The notes: generated by a model from the letters alone, not told the origin. 64,000 nucleotides of DNA from Luxibacter massiliensis (GCF_900604355.1 NZ_UWOE01000001.1:2480001-2544000); one strand, 5' to 3'. Shown: positions 17,121 through 25,915, counted from the stretch's first letter. Made by a program: numbers and translations.

Positions 17121-18636
17121 TGACGAATACTTTATCCGCCAGCGCCTCAAGCGCATCATCCCGTGGACAGAGCTGAACCTGCAGCTCGCGGGGGAAGCGG
17201 AAAACGGAGTGGAAGTCTTAAATATGATGAATGAACAGAGGGTAGACATTGTACTTTTAGATATCCGTATGCCGAAAATGCTTGGTACTGAAACTGCCCT
17301 CCATATCCGCCATAATTTTCCCAGCACCCAAGTAATCATCCTCTCCGGGTACAATGAATTTGAATATGCCCGCTCCGCTTTGCAGAACGGGGTTTCTGAT
17401 TATCTGCTAAAGCCAGTAGACCCTTCTGCACTGCTGGCTGCCTTGGAGAAATGTGTGGAAAAAATCAGCATCAGTAAAAATGCAGATGCCAAATTAAAGT
17501 CCTATGACCGCCACATGTGCTGTAACGCCCTGACTGATGTGCGGGATGAGAGACTGTGTATGGCAGAGTTTTATATTCAGTATCCTGATTTTCTACAGTA
17601 CAAATACTCTGCCTATATCGGTGTCTACACCATGGAAGATACCCCGGCAGGCGCCCTGGGACTGTCAGACCGTATCCACCGCTGCCTCGGCCTTCGATGT
17701 GAACATTTCCAGGAATCTGGCCACATCTATGTTATTCAGCTTTTTTTCAGCACTGGCATGGATATCAGCCATCTGGGGAGCCTGCTGACTGAGTACGTAG
17801 CCAATGCGCAAAGCTATATGTTCCTCACCGCCAATCATGTATTTTCCCTGGAAGAAAATTGGGGCGTTTATTACCGGCGCATATTATCCAGCTTGAACCA
17901 GCGTTACTTCCACCCCTATTCCGAGTTGTTTATGGAATTCAGGCATAAAGAGCAGGGAAACGAAAAAATTGATTTAGCAAAATTGAGGCAGACTGTCATG
18001 GAGTATCTAAATCTAGGAGATGTGAGGAATTTCAGAAATTTTATCCAAGAATCTTTTGATACTATTGTACAAAAGAAAAACATTGATATCTTGTTTTCTT
18101 TCCTCAATGAACTATTCATTACATTCCAGATCCACTATAAGGTACCGGCAAACTTGGACTGCAGTATTTCTGACTTTATCTCTGCCATGCTGGAAGAAGA
18201 ATACACCTGTGACAGGCTGAAAGAGGCAGTCATCCATTATGGCAGCCAATGCATAAGCCTTAAAAAAATACAGCCTTCTGATGTAACCTACTGCAAAAAA
18301 ATCATGGCTTATATTGATGAACATTACTCTAACCCTGATTTAACTGTGTCCTCCATAGCCAGATATTTTCAGATGAATGCTTCTTATCTGGGCGCTGTAT
18401 TTAAGAATGTAAGAGACCAGTCTATTCTCCAGTACATCACCAGAGTACGTATGGATGCAGCAAAAAAGCTGCTCATAACCAGAGAATATCTTGTGTCCGA
18501 GGTTGCGGCAGCAGTAGGTTATTCAGATGTATTCTATTTCAGTAAACTTTTCAAAAAAAACTTCGGCTGCCCTCCCAAGGAATTTATACGAATCTATGAG
18601 GCAGAAAAGGAGGCAGGCGGGCCGCCTGCCTCCTGA
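17095..18636 (+). CDS. Response regulator with AraC-type DNA-binding domain
   Basis: Partner of the YesM-type kinase; 513 aa. The receiver domain (1-~120) has the acidic pair at D9/D10, phosphorylation site D56 in VLLDIRMPK and Lys in DYLLKPVDP. A middle region has no clear family. The C-terminal ~100 residues are a double helix-turn-helix of the AraC family (LTVSSIARYFQMNASYLGAV and VSEVAAAVGYSDVFYFSKLF). The start follows AAGGAGGGG inside the kinase gene. The last codons form a perfect palindrome at 18609-18633. It likely activates the sugar operon from 15207. Confidence 0.95.
   Translation: MQTTLLIADDEYFIRQRLKRIIPWTELNLQLAGEAENGVEVLNMMNEQRVDIVLLDIRMPKMLGTETALHIRHNFPSTQVIILSGYNEFEYARSALQNGVSDYLLKPVDPSALLAALEKCVEKISISKNADAKLKSYDRHMCCNALTDVRDERLCMAEFYIQYPDFLQYKYSAYIGVYTMEDTPAGALGLSDRIHRCLGLRCEHFQESGHIYVIQLFFSTGMDISHLGSLLTEYVANAQSYMFLTANHVFSLEENWGVYYRRILSSLNQRYFHPYSELFMEFRHKEQGNEKIDLAKLRQTVMEYLNLGDVRNFRNFIQESFDTIVQKKNIDILFSFLNELFITFQIHYKVPANLDCSISDFISAMLEEEYTCDRLKEAVIHYGSQCISLKKIQPSDVTYCKKIMAYIDEHYSNPDLTVSSIARYFQMNASYLGAVFKNVRDQSILQYITRVRMDAAKKLLITREYLVSEVAAAVGYSDVFYFSKLFKKNFGCPPKEFIRIYEAEKEAGGPPAS
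18609..18633. repeat. GC-rich palindrome in the last codons of the regulator gene
   Basis: GGAGGCAGGCGG and CCGCCTGCCTCC form a 12-bp perfect dyad around one base, encoding the final Gly-Gly-Pro-Pro-Ala-Ser. There is no T-run, so it is more likely an mRNA 3'-end structure than a full intrinsic terminator. Confidence 0.6.
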
Positions 18637-18667
18637 TACACTCCCTGCTCTTTCACAGGGCAAAGCT

Positions 18668-19252
18668 CTATACCAGCTCCGCTATCCGGGATACCCCTAC
18701 ATAAATCTCTGAGATTTTGTACCACGTCCGGTAATCTACAGTCCCTGTCTGGGGCAGGCCAAATACAGACTGGAATTTAGTCACTGTGGCCGCCGTAGCT
18801 GGTCCGTAGATGCCGTCTACATTAATTTTGGGTATAGCCGGATATGCGCCTGCTATCACGTTTAATTGTTCCTGTATCTGCCGTACTTTATCCCCGCTGG
18901 CCCCATTCTCCAGCGTATATCCCGGCCAGGAAGCCGGAATCCCTGATATTTCCTGTGCAGTATTGATATACATATCATCCCCGTAATAATAGCGGAGAAT
19001 CTCTATAGGAGTATACCCCTGGTCTCCCAGGGCCTTTGACCCCCACTGTGTCATCCAGTTGGGGCAAGTTACCATTCTCCCATCACAATACTGTGTTAGA
19101 ATGGGCTGCCTTACATTGGGCCTTGAAAGATATGAGGCAAATAATTCATCAACAATCACGGAAATACTGTCATAGATATTCCTTTCTGGGATCCATTTGT
19201 GGTCAAAGGCTGTAGAAGATGTAATCGTAAAATCATAGCCTTTGTTCCGATA
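18668..19252 (-). pseudogene. 3' part of a split SpoIID-like/peptidoglycan-binding gene
   Basis: This open frame encodes the C-terminal ~194 residues of a protein whose N-terminal part lies at 28614-29297. It begins in frame at the left attachment core (YRNKGYDFTI...) and continues with the end of a SpoIID-like domain (MTQWGSKALGDQGYTPIEIL), then a peptidoglycan-binding type 1 domain near the C-terminus (GIYGPATAATVTKFQSVFGL). A GTG at 19159 could in principle start a short separate product. Joining both parts at the shared 11 bp gives a continuous 421-codon gene, so the break is due to the integrated element and is probably reversible. Confidence 0.85.
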
Positions 19253-20924
19253 CCACTCCGTTATTGTTCATTCGGGGTTGAGTTAAAAAAAAATCTAGGT
19301 TGATTTTGAACCGGATTTTTACTTCCTCTTTTGTGACATCTATCCTCTCAATCAGCTTATTTACTAAGACTCTTTTGGTGGTGTTATCTGCGTTTGTAAG
19401 AATCTTCTGCCATGTTGGAATACTATCCCGTATGTCCTCCCAGTCATTTACCGTTATATCCAAATTCATAATTTCACGTTCCCTTTGAGAGATAATTTTT
19501 AATTGTTCTTCTTCTTTTTGCTTTTCCTTTTTGATAAGTTTAACCAGTTCTTCAAGAGAAAGAGGATATTCCCCTGTCATAGAAAGAGGAATATTTTCTT
19601 CCATAACACAGATGTTTTTACGAATTTTTTCAAGTTCACTTTTTTCTCGGTACAGAGATTTTTCTTTTATCAGTTTCTCTTTTTGATGATTTTCCTGAAT
19701 CTTTGAAAAGACATCTTCGTATTCTTGTAATTTCCCGATATACTCAGAGATAGACTGAAACACAATCGGTTCAATCCAGTCAGCACGAAATTGCCTTGTC
19801 TTATCATGTGGAATTCCCTGCCATGCATTCTGACATTTGTAAGTAGCAATTTTACTGGCTCTTTTTTCTCCGGTAGATTGAATAGTCCAATAATTATACT
19901 TTGTTCCATTCACTAATTTACATCCACAATACCCACAATAAATAACATCTACCAAAGGCAAAAGACCGTCATTTCTCGTGATGACTGTCACATCTTGGTG
20001 TTCTAGTTTCTTTATGTATTTGTTTCCTCTTTGTTTACGTGTATACTGAACCTGATTCCATTCTGATTCATCCACAATTGCAATATCATTATTTCTTTCC
20101 TTTGCAATTGTCCAATTTTCACTATCTAATTGATGAAATTTTCCATTCAAACTTTCTCTTCGGTTATATGCCGTATAGCCGGCATATATAGGATTTGTCA
20201 AAATACTTGTAATTGTTCCGCTTTTCCAAACGTCATTAGGTGCCAGATTCTTATAATGTTCATCTTCATTTAAAGTTCTTGCAATTTTTGCGGAACCAAA
20301 TTCCTTATTGAGAGATAAATGATAAATTTTCCTTACAACTTCCGCATGTTCAGGTACTATTACTAAATGTTTCAGCGCACGTCCATGCTTACTGATTTCA
20401 CCTGATAATTCTAACGTATAACCGTAAGGTGCTTTACCACCCATAAATTTTCCTTGTACAACAAGTTTTTTTGCGGTATCTCTTACCCTCATTCCGGTAT
20501 CGGCACTGCTTTTTTGTGCGTTTCCATATCGCAGAGCTAACATCATTTGCCCCATCATATCACTTGATTCAGGGGAAATCAGTCCGTCTTTCACTGTGTA
20601 AATATCAACCCCTAAAGTTTTTAAAGACATGATATAACTGCCGATTTCCCACATTCTACGTCCGATACGGTCATCTTTGTAAGCGACTAATATATCATAT
20701 TCTCTTTGTTCAGCGTCTTTATAGGCTTCTTGCAATACCATCCGGTCTGCAACGGAGTTCTTATATCCGCTGTTACTCCCTTCAAAATATTCTTTATTGT
20801 CCAGTTTCCAGTCAGAATGACTTTCTATGTATTCCTTTACTAGCTGTCTTTGTATGCCTAAATCTCCGTCTGCCTCTAATTGTTGGTCGGAACTGACACG
20901 CAATAACATTCTCACAATCTTCAT
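19233..20924 (-). CDS. Large serine recombinase (integrase) of the element
   Basis: A 563-aa site-specific recombinase. The N-terminal resolvase-type catalytic domain has the nucleophile Ser at about residue 11 in LLRVSSDQQ and the arginine-rich DDRIGRRMWEIG; a Recombinase domain follows (GKAPYGYTLE, AGYTAYNRRE), then a zinc ribbon with CGYCG and a later Cys (about 320-380), a coiled coil (about 395-490) and a tail. The reading frame passes through the 11-bp attachment core (19251-19261) and ends 18 bases beyond it in host DNA: the last five residues SEQRL are host-encoded. In the circular form the frame would continue for 55 other residues. It overlaps the upstream small gene by ATGA. Confidence 0.95.
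   Translation of the reverse strand: MKIVRMLLRVSSDQQLEADGDLGIQRQLVKEYIESHSDWKLDNKEYFEGSNSGYKNSVADRMVLQEAYKDAEQREYDILVAYKDDRIGRRMWEIGSYIMSLKTLGVDIYTVKDGLISPESSDMMGQMMLALRYGNAQKSSADTGMRVRDTAKKLVVQGKFMGGKAPYGYTLELSGEISKHGRALKHLVIVPEHAEVVRKIYHLSLNKEFGSAKIARTLNEDEHYKNLAPNDVWKSGTITSILTNPIYAGYTAYNRRESLNGKFHQLDSENWTIAKERNNDIAIVDESEWNQVQYTRKQRGNKYIKKLEHQDVTVITRNDGLLPLVDVIYCGYCGCKLVNGTKYNYWTIQSTGEKRASKIATYKCQNAWQGIPHDKTRQFRADWIEPIVFQSISEYIGKLQEYEDVFSKIQENHQKEKLIKEKSLYREKSELEKIRKNICVMEENIPLSMTGEYPLSLEELVKLIKKEKQKEEEQLKIISQREREIMNLDITVNDWEDIRDSIPTWQKILTNADNTTKRVLVNKLIERIDVTKEEVKIRFKINLDFFLTQPRMNNNGVVSEQRL
19251..19261. other. Left attachment core of the integrated element
   Basis: TACCACTCCGT here is identical to 28615-28625 and marks the crossover region. 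To the left lies the 3' part of the split SpoIID-like gene, to the right the element. The core is also the penultimate coding stretch of the recombinase gene. Confidence 0.85.
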
Positions 20925-21184
20925 TTTGCTTTCTCCTTTTCTTCTTTTGTATCACGTTTTACCAAATATTCTTGTAACATATCCGAAAGTATAGATTTTA
21001 CTTCATGGATAGAAGTTTTATCTGCGGATTCTTTTGGGAATTCTATGATCACTTTCATTCCGTTGTACTCCACATTACGTTTTATAACATGATTATTCTC
21101 AGTAAGTTTGTCACATTCGAAGAATGTCTTATCCTTGGTGAAAAAATATCTCTCCGTCATATCAGGCGAAATCTTTTCACTCAA
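20921..21184 (-). CDS. TnpW-like small protein paired with the recombinase
   Basis: An 87-residue protein whose C-terminal half (YNGMKVIIEFPKESADKTSI then VKSILSDMLQEYL) resembles TnpW proteins found beside serine recombinases on clostridial transposons. A TTG at 21184 lies eight bases after GGAGG and is the preferred start; another possible start is 21199. It overlaps the recombinase start by four bases (ATGA), so the two are translationally coupled. Its role may be to assist recombination; this is inferred from position only. Confidence 0.6.
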   Translation of the reverse strand: MSEKISPDMTERYFFTKDKTFFECDKLTENNHVIKRNVEYNGMKVIIEFPKESADKTSIHEVKSILSDMLQEYLVKRDTKEEKEKAK

Positions 21185-21368
21185 ACTATCGTCCTCCAAT
21201 CTATTGGTCTTGATGCCTTTAGATTTTGTGGAGAAACCAACATGGAGAAAGACAGTCTGAAACGTCCTATACTGTTTTTGATTTCTATGTTATAAGAAAA
21301 AATTTCTTCATGTTGTCGAATACAAAAAATAATACCTCCTAAAAACCGACAAATTCTCTTGCCAATTT

Positions 21369-21971
21369 CTAAAAGGTATCATTCTTTGATTCTATAATAT
21401 GTAAATATTTATAAATGGTCGGATAGGAGAGTGCGCATAGTCTTGATAATTCTTTTTTGTTTATCATACCATTTTTATATTTGGTATAGTATTTGTAAAA
21501 AATATGCGGAATATCGTCAGCGGTAGTGACAGGTCTTCCAATCACTTTCCCTTTCGCCTTTGCGTTCTCCATTCCACTTTTGACACGCTGACTTATCATA
21601 TTTCTCTCTAATTCGGCGAATACGCCCATCATTTTTAACATTCCCTCGGTCATAGGGTCAAGTTCTTTCTTACAGTCCACAATAAAACTTCCTAAGACCA
21701 GTTTTATTTTGCGTTGTTTTGCAAGTTCAATGATGTCACAAAGCTGTTTTGTACTGCGGGTAATTCGGCTGACCTCTGTTGTGAAAATAGTATCTCCTGA
21801 CTTCACAATATTTAAAAGTTTATTCAGTTCAGTACGATTTTCCTTTATACCGCTTTCATATTCTAAGTAGATGTATTCATCAGTCAGTCCATACTTTTTC
21901 AATTCCCTGATTTGACGTTGAATATCTTGTAGCTTCTCATTTGTGGAACATCTGGCATAAGCATAATTCAT
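21369..21971 (-). CDS. Small serine recombinase (resolvase/invertase family)
   Basis: A 200-aa Tn3-resolvase-like protein: catalytic Ser9 in YARCSTNEK, then IFTTEVSRITRSTKQLCDII and the E-helix region GVFAELERNMISQRVKSGME, and a C-terminal helix-turn-helix (INKKELSRLCALSYPTIYKY). It is a second recombinase on the element, possibly resolving multimers or inverting a segment; no obvious res site or inverted pair was found next to it. It has its own ribosome site (GAGTGA) and is separated by 170 bp from the TnpW-like gene. Confidence 0.92.
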   Translation of the reverse strand: MNYAYARCSTNEKLQDIQRQIRELKKYGLTDEYIYLEYESGIKENRTELNKLLNIVKSGDTIFTTEVSRITRSTKQLCDIIELAKQRKIKLVLGSFIVDCKKELDPMTEGMLKMMGVFAELERNMISQRVKSGMENAKAKGKVIGRPVTTADDIPHIFYKYYTKYKNGMINKKELSRLCALSYPTIYKYLHIIESKNDTF

Positions 21972-22060
21972 TTGTAATCACTCCATTCGTCTTTTGTGTG
22001 TATGTATTATAAGATATAAAGGAAAAGAAATAAACTGTTTCTTTTATATTTGCCATAAAA

Positions 22061-22098
22061 AAAACAACCTTAACAAGATTGAATTAAGGTTGTTTTTG
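22061..22098. terminator. Terminator after the cargo operon
   Basis: AAAACAACCTTAA (22061-22073) pairs with TTAAGGTTGTTTT (22084-22096), with A- and T-runs, so it can end transcription in both directions. On the minus strand it ends the cargo operon ahead of the resolvase gene. Confidence 0.8.
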
Positions 22099-22183
22099 GG
22101 TATGAAAAAATATAAACGAAAAGAGATGTTTTCTTTAATACGCTTATAAAGCTACTTCTCTTGTATATGTTTTCCTCTATACT

Positions 22184-23023
22184 CTAATATTCAGGGAGCC
22201 AGTTATATCCACATTGAGAACAATAAAATCCATCAATTCCAACATCTGTGGTAAACCAGCTGTATCCACAATTTGGGCACCATACGTTTGGTTCAGTACC
22301 GAAATTCTCCGGAGGCGATATAGAAGCTTCATAACATGAACTACACATTCCATCTCCGGTGTTTATGTATTCTGTGCCGCAGACCGGGCAATTTTCATAA
22401 GCTCCGTTTCTTTTCATACAGTCATAGCACAATCCTGTTGATGCGTCTACTGTGTCATTTTTACTTCCGCATGATACACAACCAACAATATATCTCGCAT
22501 AACAAAGAGCATCTACATATCCATACCAAGCAAACATATCCTCTGTGATTTCCATTTGACAATAATCACATCGGGAAGCACATGCATAACATCGAGTTCC
22601 GTCATAATGGTTTTTATCGCTGCCGTCAAGTGGATTACCACATACTGCACAATCTCCAAATGGTCTGAATATATTGTAACATGGACTACAATATCCCCAT
22701 TTTGTAATTTCAATTTGATCACTTGTTTTTCCGCAGCCTAAGCAAAATTCACAATTATACCCCTCTGGAGCCTGTTCTATTGTGATAGGAGTCCAACTGG
22801 AGTCTGACTCTTTTTCAGTTGTATTTTCCGTTTGTGGTTTTACTTTATCTTGATTTTGGGAGTCCGTAGATTTATCCTTTGTTTGGGAGTTCTTCTTATC
22901 CTTATCCGTTTCAATTTTATTCTTTGTAGTTTTAGCAGGAACAGAGTCTTTCTTTTCAGTATTTCCACATCCACTTACAGATACTAACAAAATTACCAAT
23001 AATACAACCAATATTTTTTTCAT
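22184..23023 (-). CDS. Lipoprotein with multiple zinc-ribbon-like CxxC pairs
   Basis: A 279-aa protein with a lipoprotein signal (MKKILVVLLVILLVSVSGCG), a Lys/Asp/Gln-rich linker to about residue 75 and then about 200 residues holding at least eleven CxxC pairs in zinc-ribbon spacing (CEFC, CSPC, CAVC, CYAC, CDYC, CVSC, CYDC, CPVC, CSSC, CPNC, CSQC). The protein should sit on the outer face of the membrane, an unusual place for a string of zinc ribbons. It is last in a four-gene operon, nine bases after the coiled-coil gene. Function unknown; metal binding, redox or adhesion are all possible. Confidence 0.75.
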   Translation of the reverse strand: MKKILVVLLVILLVSVSGCGNTEKKDSVPAKTTKNKIETDKDKKNSQTKDKSTDSQNQDKVKPQTENTTEKESDSSWTPITIEQAPEGYNCEFCLGCGKTSDQIEITKWGYCSPCYNIFRPFGDCAVCGNPLDGSDKNHYDGTRCYACASRCDYCQMEITEDMFAWYGYVDALCYARYIVGCVSCGSKNDTVDASTGLCYDCMKRNGAYENCPVCGTEYINTGDGMCSSCYEASISPPENFGTEPNVWCPNCGYSWFTTDVGIDGFYCSQCGYNWLPEY

Positions 23024-23032
23024 ATACTTATT

Positions 23033-24043
23033 TTAAAGTTTTCCCTTCCTTAGTTTATGTCTTCTATATTCTCTTATAGCAATGTCGGCTTTTTGCCAAT
23101 TACTAATACTTTTAAGCGTTTTATTTCCATGCTCTGTAAGCTCACAAAGTTGTTCATTTAAATAATTTGCGTATTGCTGATTTTGTAAAACTTCTTCCGA
23201 TACTTCTAGTTGGGCTTTACTTATATTAATTTGTTCTCGCTGTGCAACCTGCATAACATAAGTATCATACCTTTCAATGGCATATTTTAAATCATACGCT
23301 GATGTATTAAGGAATGATGATATGTAAAGCAATGCATGGATATTCCGATACGGTTGTGGCAGTATGTTTTTTCCATATACTTCGCGTAAGGTGTCTTCAG
23401 TATATTGAATTACAGATTGTAATTCATTCACCGATTCAGTCCATTCAGGAATTTTAAGTTCTTTATATTCTACCATATTTTCTTCATACTGTTTACATAA
23501 TTTTTGATAATCATTAAATCTTTGAATGTATTTTTCGTGAGTTTCTTTATCTGCTTGTGCCTGCCTGATACGGTTTTCTTCATCAATAACTTCACATTTC
23601 TGTCTATACTCAGTTGAATTTTCTACTGCTTTCTTATACTGTTCATTAGCAATTTTATTATTCTTTTTCTCGTTCATGTAATCTAAGATGATAATTACTA
23701 TGCCTGCAATTGGTCCTAAAGAAAGGATTCCACTTAACAATGTAAGAAATGTAAGGCTTGGAAGTATAGTTCCTAATATGATACTTACAACCTGAAGTAA
23801 AATGCTCCCACCCCATATATACGCCCCTCGTTTCCAAATACCACGTTTTCTTTCTATAGAAGGAGTTATTTCCGGATATGGAATTGGTTCTATTTTCAAA
23901 AATTTTTCCACAGGCTCTTCGGGTTGAGTAGGTTTCTGTGGTTTTTCAGACTGAAGTTCTTTTTTTTCATCTTCTAATTTCAGAAGTCTGTCCTCTAAAA
24001 AATATGCTGTGTTTACAATCTCTAATTCTTGCGTTCTTTCCAT
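23033..24043 (-). CDS. Coiled-coil protein with two membrane segments
   Basis: A 336-aa protein of unrecognised family. An N-terminal helix rich in Glu/Lys (1-~40), a Pro-rich linker (KPQKPTQPEEP), two adjacent hydrophobic segments near 78-97 and 99-120, then a long charged coiled coil to about 200 and a mostly helical C-terminal half. The topology suggests both ends in the cytoplasm with a membrane hairpin. It lies 21 bp after the glycosylase-like gene and 9 bp ahead of the zinc-ribbon lipoprotein, so the three are probably made together. It could couple a cytoplasmic sensor to the membrane; this is speculation from layout. Confidence 0.6.
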   Translation of the reverse strand: MERTQELEIVNTAYFLEDRLLKLEDEKKELQSEKPQKPTQPEEPVEKFLKIEPIPYPEITPSIERKRGIWKRGAYIWGGSILLQVVSIILGTILPSLTFLTLLSGILSLGPIAGIVIIILDYMNEKKNNKIANEQYKKAVENSTEYRQKCEVIDEENRIRQAQADKETHEKYIQRFNDYQKLCKQYEENMVEYKELKIPEWTESVNELQSVIQYTEDTLREVYGKNILPQPYRNIHALLYISSFLNTSAYDLKYAIERYDTYVMQVAQREQINISKAQLEVSEEVLQNQQYANYLNEQLCELTEHGNKTLKSISNWQKADIAIREYRRHKLRKGKL

Positions 24044-24064
24044 TTTGATTCTCTCTTTCCGTTT

Positions 24065-24910
24065 TTAATTACTGTTGTTATACAAGTTACAATTTTCTTT
24101 CATAACACACACATCACAACTGGGATTATTTAATGTACATATTTCTCCATACCCTTTCGCACAGTATGACCATAAGATATAATCCACTTCGGCTACTGGT
24201 TTATTTATTTCCTTGGCACACGCTTGAATAATGTCAAATGCGGCGTATACCGGAACCACTTCTTTTTCAGAGCAGGCAAGTATATTACTTCCCAAAATTC
24301 GTCTAATATGTCTGTCAGGCTTTGCCATATCATAACCAACATTCCGCAAATATTCACATACTAACGCTATATCCATCTGTAATAGTTTATCTTTACTTCC
24401 TGAAGTTGATAATACCAATACCAGCGTTTTCAAGGTTGTATCAAGTTTTATAAATTCTTGATAATATGTATCAATAGAGCCATATTCTGTTTCGATAGCT
24501 TTTAATTTTGGAATATTGACATTAATCAATGCATTCATTTGTTTTAAAGTATATTGACTTGCACAATGAATTTCTTTTAATTCATCTCGCAAATATTCAG
24601 GAGAAATGTCTGAGATTTTTACCAAGTCATAATTGTAAAAAATTTTGTCTACCGGAGTGATATATCCCGTTTCTATATCCGCATTTAACATTATGTTATT
24701 CCAAGAGGTTCCAGAGCTCAACATAGAATATACCATTGCCCGAATATGATCTTTTAATGAAAAAGTAATATTCTCTTTTCGTTTTTCAATTTGCTTATAG
24801 ATGAATGTGCTTTCCCAAAATTTATTTGTGTCAAATTCTAACATCTTCCTTAAATGCTTATCCATTTTAGGAATCAAATCAGGTAGAGTCTGTTCACGTT
24901 TAACATTCAA
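24065..24910 (-). CDS. HhH-GPD DNA glycosylase-like protein with [4Fe-4S] motif
   Basis: A 281-aa protein. The C-terminus has Cys258-x6-Cys265-x2-Cys268-x5-Cys274 (within ICTLNNPSCDVCVMKENC), exactly the endonuclease III/MutY iron-sulfur spacing. About 60 residues earlier RNVGYDMAKPDRHIRRILG resembles the helix-hairpin-helix and catalytic Asp segment of HhH-GPD glycosylases. A clear catalytic Lys was not found, so it may be monofunctional or only bind DNA. The N-terminal ~150 residues are not recognised. A TTG at 24910, eight bases after GGAGG, is the likely start and overlaps the HTH gene by four bases. Base excision of modified or damaged DNA is the expected activity. Confidence 0.7.
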   Translation of the reverse strand: MNVKREQTLPDLIPKMDKHLRKMLEFDTNKFWESTFIYKQIEKRKENITFSLKDHIRAMVYSMLSSGTSWNNIMLNADIETGYITPVDKIFYNYDLVKISDISPEYLRDELKEIHCASQYTLKQMNALINVNIPKLKAIETEYGSIDTYYQEFIKLDTTLKTLVLVLSTSGSKDKLLQMDIALVCEYLRNVGYDMAKPDRHIRRILGSNILACSEKEVVPVYAAFDIIQACAKEINKPVAEVDYILWSYCAKGYGEICTLNNPSCDVCVMKENCNLYNNSN

Positions 24911-25155
24911 ACCACTTCACCTCCCTTATGTTGGTGGGCATAAGTCATCTTACATGGGTTTTCAACTTCAATGAACAATTCAGGACTGACATTTAAGGCA
25001 ATACAGATAGAACATAAATCATCCGCATACATTGTCCGTTTGCCATTCATCATGGCATTAAAAGTGGTTTTGGGAATACCTGCTTTTTCTGCAATGCTTA
25101 ATTGTTTATATCCCTTATCGTCAATATACGCCCTTACCTTTTCGTACACTTTCAT
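24907..25155 (-). CDS. HTH (Xre-type) regulator, first gene of the cargo operon
   Basis: An 82-residue DNA-binding protein starting MKVYEKVRAYIDDKGYKQ, with the helix-turn-helix SIAEKAGIPKTTFNAMMNGK. The ATG at 25155 follows GGAGGTGA; an in-frame ATG at 25173 lies upstream of that site. It is the first gene of the operon with the glycosylase-like, coiled-coil and lipoprotein genes and faces another HTH gene across a shared control region with an 11-bp inverted repeat, so it probably represses its own operon. Confidence 0.85.
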   Translation of the reverse strand: MKVYEKVRAYIDDKGYKQLSIAEKAGIPKTTFNAMMNGKRTMYADDLCSICIALNVSPELFIEVENPCKMTYAHQHKGGEVV

Positions 25156-25194
25156 AGAATCACCTCCAAACACAGAATAACTTGATTTTTATAC

Positions 25195-25245
25195 ATAATA
25201 TCACAGTATTTCTGTAATATCAACACAAAATTCAAGAAATACTGT
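25195..25245 (-). promoter_or_regulatory. Cargo-operon promoter with inverted operator halves
   Basis: On the minus strand TTGATA (25223-25218) and TATTAT (25200-25195) are 17 bp apart. ACAGTATTTCT (25203-25213) sits in the spacer and its exact inverted copy AGAAATACTGT lies at 25235-25245. The arrangement suggests an operator for one of the two flanking HTH proteins. Confidence 0.65.
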
Positions 25246-25253
25246 ATTTTATA

Positions 25254-25281
25254 TTGCTAATTTCAAGATTTTGTGTATAAT
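25254..25281 (+). promoter_or_regulatory. Promoter of the rightward HTH gene
   Basis: TTGCTA (25254-25259) and TATAAT (25276-25281), 16 bp apart, 26 bp ahead of the ATG. The inverted operator half at 25235-25245 lies just upstream of it. Confidence 0.6.
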
Positions 25282-25306
25282 TATACTTTATAAAGGTGGT
25301 GAATAA

Positions 25307-25627
25307 ATGGATAAACCAAAATATGAAATGGGGAACCGCATTAAAAAATTTCGTAGAGAACTGGGGATGAGCCAAAAACAACTTGCTAATCTTATCGGAG
25401 TAAGTAATAGTCGGGTATCTAATTGGGAACAAGGAATAAACAGACCTGATGTTGATATATTACCAAAGTTATGCAGTGTTTTGAAACAGACACCAAGTTC
25501 GTTACTGGGAATGAGAATTGGAAAAGAAGAACTTACTGAAAAAGAGCAAAAAGTGATATATGCTTATCGTCTAAAGAAAGAAATGCGAGAATCTGTTGAT
25601 AAACTTTTAGAAATTGAGGATAAGTAA
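25307..25627 (+). CDS. HTH (Xre/Cro-type) regulator
   Basis: A 106-residue regulator with the classic helix-turn-helix MSQKQLANLIGVSNSRVSNW near residues 24-43, followed by the conserved NRPDVDILPKLCSVL, and a charged C-terminal helix. AAAGGTGGTG precedes the ATG. It is divergent from the operon repressor gene at 25155, an arrangement like a phage lysogeny switch. The opposing pair probably decides between quiet maintenance and expression or replication of the element. Confidence 0.88.
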   Translation: MDKPKYEMGNRIKKFRRELGMSQKQLANLIGVSNSRVSNWEQGINRPDVDILPKLCSVLKQTPSSLLGMRIGKEELTEKEQKVIYAYRLKKEMRESVDKLLEIEDK

Positions 25628-25915
25628 TTTAAATGACGCCTTGCTATACGGCTATATGGAGTTTTCTGGGGGCGAATCTTATCTCCCCATTAATTTACCA
25701 TACTCATAAAAGAACGCCGTATTTCCCCGGTAAACAAACCTAATAAAGGAATTTTTATATATCCACAAAAAACCTTTTATATTTTTGAGATAGAAAATTT
25801 ATTCAATTATTATCGTTGGAATCCAAAACTGTTGAATTGCCAAGGACATCTGACTGGGATGAAGAATATGAATAATTGTACTATCAATATGAAATATAAT
25901 AAAGGAGTAACGGTT
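25628..25915. other. Intergenic stretch with no gene seen
   Basis: AT-rich DNA between the rightward HTH gene and the next small gene. I see no credible reading frame or strong hairpin in it. Confidence 0.4.
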
